A stretch of DNA of 64,000 bases from Paenibacillus sp. JCM 10914. GTDB taxonomy: Bacteria; Bacillota; Bacilli; Paenibacillales; Paenibacillaceae. The stretch is from contig NZ_BAZR01000013.1 in NCBI RefSeq assembly GCF_001315105.1, positions 1 through 64,000 on the forward strand, read 5' to 3'. The notes under the pieces were generated by a model that saw only the letters and a list, made by a program, of their open reading frames with translations, had not been told where the DNA came from and did no database searches. Both the position numbers and the translations under genes were made by a program. Numbering within the stretch: the stretch's first letter is position 1; each line of letters begins with the position of its first letter. This document shows, one piece after another, positions 59,512 through 64,000 of the stretch.

Positions 59512-61103
59512 ATGAGAAAAGGACTACAGCTAATGCTTACCGCCATGATGTCGTTTGCGCTTCTATTGACCGCTTGCAGCGGATCGGGAGGAGGAGCGAC
59601 GCCCGAACCAAGCGGAACGGACGGAGAGGAAGGCAAGATCTCGCTCAAGATTGTAAAGCGCGGGTATACGGATGTGCATCCGCCAGCCGACCAATTGTGG
59701 ATGTGGCAGAAGTATGAGGAGATCTCAGGTATTCACGTTGACTTCGAGGAGTTAGCGGGTGCCGCCGTAACGGAGAGAAAGAATGTGATGCTTGGATCGA
59801 ACGATCTGCCTGACGCATTCTACCGGATCGCTTTCGGGACGGACGAGCTGATGAAGTATGGCCAACAGGGTTTGTTCTTGCCGTTAGAAGAGTTAATCAA
59901 GGAACATGCGCCTAATTTGAACAAGCTGCTCAGCGACAATCCGGATATTAAAGGGGCCATTACGATGTCTGACGGGCATATTTATGCACTCCCTTATGTC
60001 GACTTCTCCAAGGCGTTCAACTCGGTTCGACTATATATCAACAAGGGCTGGCTAGATGAAGCGGGACTCGATGTACCCCAGTCAACCGAGGAATTCCGTC
60101 AGGCACTGATCAAGGTGCGGGAGAAGGACAGTTCTCGTCTGGGATGGGTGCTGGAGACGCAATATTGGACGTTCCTGGAGAGTTTCTTGGCCGGTAGTTT
60201 TGGCATGGGCGAAGGAGGAGCCAAGGCTTGGGGGCAATATTTGTACAAAGATGAGGACGGTCAAGTAAAAACGACGTTCAATGATCCGAAATACAGGGAG
60301 CTTCTGCGTTATATGAATGATCTGTATAATGACGGATCTCTCGCACAGCAGAACTTCACGACAGGCTATGATTATGCCAAATGGTCAACGGATGGCTCCA
60401 ACAACATGATTGGTTCGTTTGTATGGGAGGGGCCAGGTTATATAGGTAAAGAAGCCGCAGAGAATTATGTCGGAATCAACGCGCTGGAAGGTCCGAGCGG
60501 GGACAAGCTGGCTGGCGTGCTGGGGCCGCCAGCCAAGGGAATCTTCGGCTTTATCATCACGAACAAAAACCAGCATCCCGTTGAAACGATCAAATGGATA
60601 GACTACTTCTACGGTGAAGAAGGCATTAACTTCGGTACCTTCGGTCTGGAGGGCGAGACTTACGATTTGGTTGATGGTAAACCAAAGTATAAAGAAGACA
60701 TTCTGAATTACAAAGGCGGCGTACAGTTGGGTGCATTCCAATATGTCGATAACGTATACGGGGCTTATTATCCGTATGTAGAACCGGACGACGAATTGCG
60801 AATGGCGGCAAGAGGTACGACCGTCGCTGATGAGATTAAGGCAGACCCGGCTGAGTTGGATGAACTCGCTCCGAATGAGCTGTGGCCTGATTTTGTGCCA
60901 ACGGACGACGAAGCCAAGACGACAAGCGCGATTCTTACGGATATTAATAAATATATCGAGGAGATGCGGGTGAAATTTGTTACAGGCAAAGCAAGCTGGA
61001 TAATGACTGGGATACTTACGTGAAGACGCTGGATAAGATGCGTGCGCAGACGTACCTGGATATCAAGCGTGCGCAGTATGAACGATATTCCAATGTAAAT
61101 TGA
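59512..61103 (+). CDS. Extracellular sugar-binding lipoprotein, second system (frame broken near 60995)
   Basis: Joined length is 530 residues. Lipobox LLTAC (C22), Gly/Ser/Glu-rich linker, then a family-1-type binding fold with LGSNDLPDAFYRI, NDNPDIKGAITMSDG and a typical NGYAFNPxxGLxxD-like C-terminal half. One C missing near 60995 cuts the track; restored, the end reads SLDNDWDTYVKTLDKMRAQT to a TGA at 61101-61103, matching the C-terminus of the first binding protein (LDKDWDAYVKGLKDL). ATG 59512 follows GAGGG. Confidence 0.92.
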
Positions 61104-61113
61104 TGCTGAATTG

Positions 61114-61172
61114 AGCAGATTCGAAAATTATTTGGGGATCTTCCTCCACATGGAGGATGCCCCCGAATCTGC
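61114..61172 (+). other. 59-base stem-loop between binding protein and regulator
   Basis: GCAGATTCG (61114-61122) pairs with CGAATCTGC (61164-61172), and GGGGATCTTCCTCC with GGAGGATGCCCC inside it. There is no T-run, so it is more likely an RNA-stabilising or processing element than a simple terminator. Confidence 0.55.
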
Positions 61173-61251
61173 AAGGGATATGTCCGGTTTACATGCAACC
61201 GAGGGAAACGCTATAATTTTAGAGAGAGAATGAACTTAAGTAAAAGATAGG

Positions 61252-62385
61252 ATGAGAACCAAGTTGAGCAAAGACAATAAACCGCTGTATAGCTTGATCA
61301 TGGACGAGCTTAAATCACAAATATCCTCGGGGCACTATCTTCCTGAGACGCAATTGCCAACGGAAGCTGAGCTGAGCTCCAGGTTCGGGGTGAGTCGAAT
61401 TACGACGAGAAGAGCGCTCGAAGAGCTAGAGCGGGGCGGCTTTATCTACCGAATCAAGGGGAGTGGCAGCTTTGTCAAACCGAGAAGCAAGGGCAATGAG
61501 CAGCGATCCGAAGGGACGGAGAAGATGATCTCGCTGATTCTGCCATCGGAAGATGAACGGGGTACGATGGGGTATATTCGAGGAGCTTCAGACTGGTTAA
61601 ACGCTAACGGTTATTATTTGAGCATACATCAGAGCGATTACGATTCTCAGAAAGAACGAGATCTGCTGGAGATGCTGACACGGAAGGGCATCGCAGCCAT
61701 CATTCTGTATCCGAGAAACGATCTGACGAACTTTGATATTCTTCACAGACTTTGCCTTGAAGAATATCCGATCGTCACCATCGATAAATATTTTGACAGT
61801 TTGCCGTTAGGAGCCGTTGTATCCGATAATTTCAACGGTTCCTATCAATCCGTTTCCAGGTTGATTGAGCTCGGTCATCGTAAGATCGCGTTTCTGACTG
61901 CGGTCAGCATTGAATCAACCTCATCCGTACGCGATCGATATTTCGGCTACTGCCATGCGCTTAAAGATCACGGGCTCCCTGTTGACAGCCGATATATTAA
62001 GCTGAATATGAAGGGATATCGGGAACAGGTCGGCGTTGAACGATTTTATGACGAATTGTTGGATTCTTATCGCGCAGAAGGGGTTACAGCGGTTCAGACT
62101 GAAAATGATCTAATCGCAGCTAATCTGCTGAACCTTTGTTTGGAACGAGGGATCCGTATTCCTGAGGATATATCAATTATTGGCTTTGATAATAATCCAG
62201 TTACAGAGCATGTCATCATCCCGCTGACCACCGTCGAGCAGAATTTTTACGAGATTGGACGCCAAGCGGCTGAAAGTGTTGTTCAATGGCTGGAGCGAGG
62301 AGTACAACCTTCTAGCCGAACGCTTGTCCCGGTCAAGCTAGTGGAGAGAGGTACAACAGCTGCGGCCCCGAATCTGAAAGTATAA
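61252..62385 (+). CDS. GntR/LacI-family regulator (AraR-like)
   Basis: 377 residues. N-terminal GntR-type winged helix (about 5-75; LPTEAELSSRFGVSRITTRR) joined to a LacI-type sugar-binding domain (about 85-370; DKYFDSLPLGAVVSDNFNGS, IGFDNNPVTEHVIIPLTTVE). This is the AraR layout: sugar binding releases DNA. Beside the second ABC system it is the likely repressor; GGGAAACGCTATAA at 61204-61217 is a degenerate form of the operators at 33854, 36380 and 52928. ATG 61252 has a poor SD; TTG 61264 is the alternative. Confidence 0.9.
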   Translation: MRTKLSKDNKPLYSLIMDELKSQISSGHYLPETQLPTEAELSSRFGVSRITTRRALEELERGGFIYRIKGSGSFVKPRSKGNEQRSEGTEKMISLILPSEDERGTMGYIRGASDWLNANGYYLSIHQSDYDSQKERDLLEMLTRKGIAAIILYPRNDLTNFDILHRLCLEEYPIVTIDKYFDSLPLGAVVSDNFNGSYQSVSRLIELGHRKIAFLTAVSIESTSSVRDRYFGYCHALKDHGLPVDSRYIKLNMKGYREQVGVERFYDELLDSYRAEGVTAVQTENDLIAANLLNLCLERGIRIPEDISIIGFDNNPVTEHVIIPLTTVEQNFYEIGRQAAESVVQWLERGVQPSSRTLVPVKLVERGTTAAAPNLKV

Positions 62386-62404
62386 GTATTAGCAAGTATC
62401 GAGT

Positions 62405-62457
62405 AAACCTGGTTGTGGATTGGGCAGCGGCCCGTTCATCTGCAATCGGGTTTTTCT
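62405..62457 (+). terminator. Rho-independent terminator of the GntR/LacI gene
   Basis: AAACCTGGTTG pairs imperfectly with CAATCGGGTTT, with GGGCAGCGGCCC folding inside, followed by TTTTT. Confidence 0.65.
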
Positions 62458-62543
62458 ATGTCTCTTTACGAAACGAATAGTTACCGCTGTCGTATTATAC
62501 AGACTAGACTTTACATACTGCTATCTGGAGAAGGTGTGAATAG

Positions 62544-63386
62544 GTGACAAGAAGACCGAAGAACAAATTGAAGCCTACACAAACATATACATATCAACGT
62601 AAAAACCGAAAGTCACCGAAGAAGAAAAAATCCCGCAGCATGGGGCTGATTATCCTCGAAGCAATCGGATGGGTTATTCTACTTGGGGTGTTGCTTATCT
62701 ATTCGAATACAAGCCGAGTTATATCCATCATTAAAAATGCTGAGCCTGTGGAACGTTTGACTGAAGACAAGACAGGCATTGTCAGAGTAGAAGGTGCTGC
62801 GGTAAGTGAAAAGCTCATGACAGATGAAGGCATGCTGCGGCGGGAGTATGCTTTGCTGCAGAAGGAGCCATTCAACTGGACCTGCAGCCGCAGCGGTTGC
62901 GATTATAAGATTGATGATTCAGAGTCGACGAAAATCTGGGGCGAAATGACTGTAAATGGAGTTCATATCAAGGCGGAGAGATATCAATTCTATTCGAACT
63001 GGCTGCCCCTGAATGCCGCAACGGTAGAAGACAATCATTTCTTCAATATCCATGAACGCACTTCTCCCCGTCCTCTCATCGAGGTAGATCAGAAGAGCAT
63101 GGCGTACGGATACCACGCCATTTCCCCTGGGGATTGGGTGACGGTGATCGGCGAGGCCAAGCAAGGCGAGCTGCAACCTATAGCGTTACCGGGTAACGAA
63201 GATATGCAATCTGTCATACTTATCGGCGATCATGTTGACCAAATGATATCGAAGGAGAAAGGGATTCGAACCAGATTTCTGATTGTGGGAATTGTAATTA
63301 TGCTGATGTTGCTGCCGACGAACATTGGAAGAGTAAGAAAGCTATATCGAAAAATCGAAACGAGAAGGGCTAGCAAACAAGGATAG
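62544..63386 (+). CDS. Two-pass membrane protein with GIDE/BAM-like domain
   Basis: 280 residues. A Lys-rich N-terminus (1-32), membrane helix (about 33-53), extracytoplasmic domain (about 60-235), second helix (about 243-262) and basic tail. The domain order TGIVRVEGAAVSEKLMTDEG, a redox-like C-x4-C pair (WTCSRSGCDY), and ISPGDWVTVIGEAKQGELQP resembles the beside-a-membrane domain of GIDE-like proteins. This is a structural guess; function unknown. GTG start behind GGAGAAGGTG. Confidence 0.6.
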   Translation: MTRRPKNKLKPTQTYTYQRKNRKSPKKKKSRSMGLIILEAIGWVILLGVLLIYSNTSRVISIIKNAEPVERLTEDKTGIVRVEGAAVSEKLMTDEGMLRREYALLQKEPFNWTCSRSGCDYKIDDSESTKIWGEMTVNGVHIKAERYQFYSNWLPLNAATVEDNHFFNIHERTSPRPLIEVDQKSMAYGYHAISPGDWVTVIGEAKQGELQPIALPGNEDMQSVILIGDHVDQMISKEKGIRTRFLIVGIVIMLMLLPTNIGRVRKLYRKIETRRASKQG

Positions 63387-63412
63387 AAAAAACATATCCT
63401 TATGGAAACTCG

Positions 63413-63449
63413 CTTAACCCCGCCGACTTCGTTGGTGGGTTTTAAGCTT
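63413..63449. terminator. Hairpin between convergent genes
   Basis: CTTAACCCCGCC pairs imperfectly with GGTGGGTTTTAAG. T-runs on both strands suggest it serves both genes. Confidence 0.6.
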
Positions 63450-63469
63450 GCTAACAGTTAATGCTTCAT

Positions 63470-64000
63470 CTAATCGTTTTCGCGCTGTTTAACTCGCTTT
63501 TGAATCATATCAATAATGGTCCGATAATACGATACGGGATGCGGCACCATATCCGTTATACCGATCTCCATATCGGTCGCTACCTTTTTCCCTTGCGAAT
63601 CAGTTCGAAACCCATGAACAGGGATCTTGTCTTTAGTACCCAGCCACAAAGAGGCGAAGTCCGCAACGCTTGCACTGAACATTCCGGATACTTCCTCAGG
63701 TTGAAGCACAAAATCATCGAGGCTCTGCGACATCGGGTACAAAAAGACGTGGGCGAATTCATTATCGATGAAGCATCTTTGGTCATCGTATATTTCTGCA
63801 CGCCAAGCGGTATCAAATCATCATAAGCGACATCGACCCCGATTTCTTCCTGAATCTCTCGTATGCCATCCATGACCGTCTCGGTGGCGAGCAGGTGTCC
63901 CGCGGCTGTAATGTCCAGCAGGTTCGGATGATCTTTTTTGTCCGTACTTCGCAGCTGTAGATAAATACGTTCGATTCCTTCTTCCTTTTTGATGAACCAG
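63470..64000 (-). CDS. Nudix hydrolase, partial (runs off the window; frame broken near 63774)
   Basis: The right end is open, so the N-terminus is missing. The Nudix box reads GHLLATETVMDGIREIQEEI plus GVD (the EExG core), after IYLQLRSTDKKDHPNLLDIT, which fits the isopentenyl-diphosphate isomerase/YfcD-like group. The frame is lost near 63774; adding one G gives KDGFIDNEFAHVFLYPMSQS, continuing to the stop at 63470. Hydrolyses nucleoside diphosphate-linked compounds; substrate unknown. Confidence 0.85.

Noticed and set aside
1..64000. CRISPR, prophage, insertion sequence, tRNA or rRNA
   Set aside because: No regular repeat-spacer array, integrase, transposase, phage structural gene, or recognisable tRNA/rRNA was found on either strand.

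Overview
The window is a 64 kb stretch of a low-to-mid G+C Firmicute chromosome, most likely a Paenibacillus or close relative. This rests on Bacillus-type Shine-Dalgarno sequences, T-box leaders in front of tyrS and asd, many LplB/YtcP-type sugar ABC transporters with a YesN/AraC-type regulator, VanZ, YugN and DUF3189 proteins, and many modular glycoside hydrolases. I see no rRNA, tRNA, insertion sequence, CRISPR array or prophage.

Layout. 0-11.6 kb: an ECF-like sigma factor with its membrane regulator, an Lrp regulator divergent from an Old Yellow Enzyme, a glutaminase, a secreted protein made of two homologous TIM-barrel-like halves, a permuted papain-fold protein, and a large 7TM hybrid histidine kinase with a NarL-type response regulator. 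11.6-21.2 kb: T-box/tyrS, vanZ, a large GH2 enzyme, a phosphotransferase, a uppS remnant, a VOC protein and a second T-box with asd. 21.2-33.6 kb: endonuclease IV, TetR/GNAT pair, lipoprotein, small membrane proteins, a secreted GH16-ricin glucanase, an HpaB-type monooxygenase, cytochrome c, a Gfo/Idh/MocA oxidoreductase, MsrA and an acetyltransferase. 33.8-50 kb: a glycan-utilisation locus (YesN/AraC regulator, ABC permeases and binding protein, SGNH esterase, GH110-like alpha-galactosidase, two GH95 alpha-fucosidases, an SDR and a BadF-type sugar kinase). 50-52.7 kb: a MerR-methyltransferase fusion divergent from an amidohydrolase. 53-62.4 kb: a second half of the glycan locus (secreted GH27 enzyme with X2 and binding modules, a second ABC importer, a GntR/LacI regulator). 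The end holds a membrane protein and a partial Nudix gene.

How it fits together. The two glycan blocks look like one Gram-positive polysaccharide-utilisation system aimed at a glycan carrying alpha-galactose and alpha-fucose caps. GH27 is exported and carries binding modules. GH110, both GH95s and the SGNH hydrolase have no signal peptide, so they probably act on oligosaccharides after ABC import. Near-identical cre-like operators precede the regulator, the first ABC operon and GH27.

Important caveat. At least 15 places show a single-base frame lesion, nearly always the loss of one base, and the flanking protein sequence continues perfectly in the next frame. When one base is added per lesion every affected gene becomes a whole number of codons of normal family length. 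I read these as sequencing or assembly errors, not gene decay, and I annotate the full-length genes across them. True decay is seen only in the uppS remnant and an alpha/beta-hydrolase tail.
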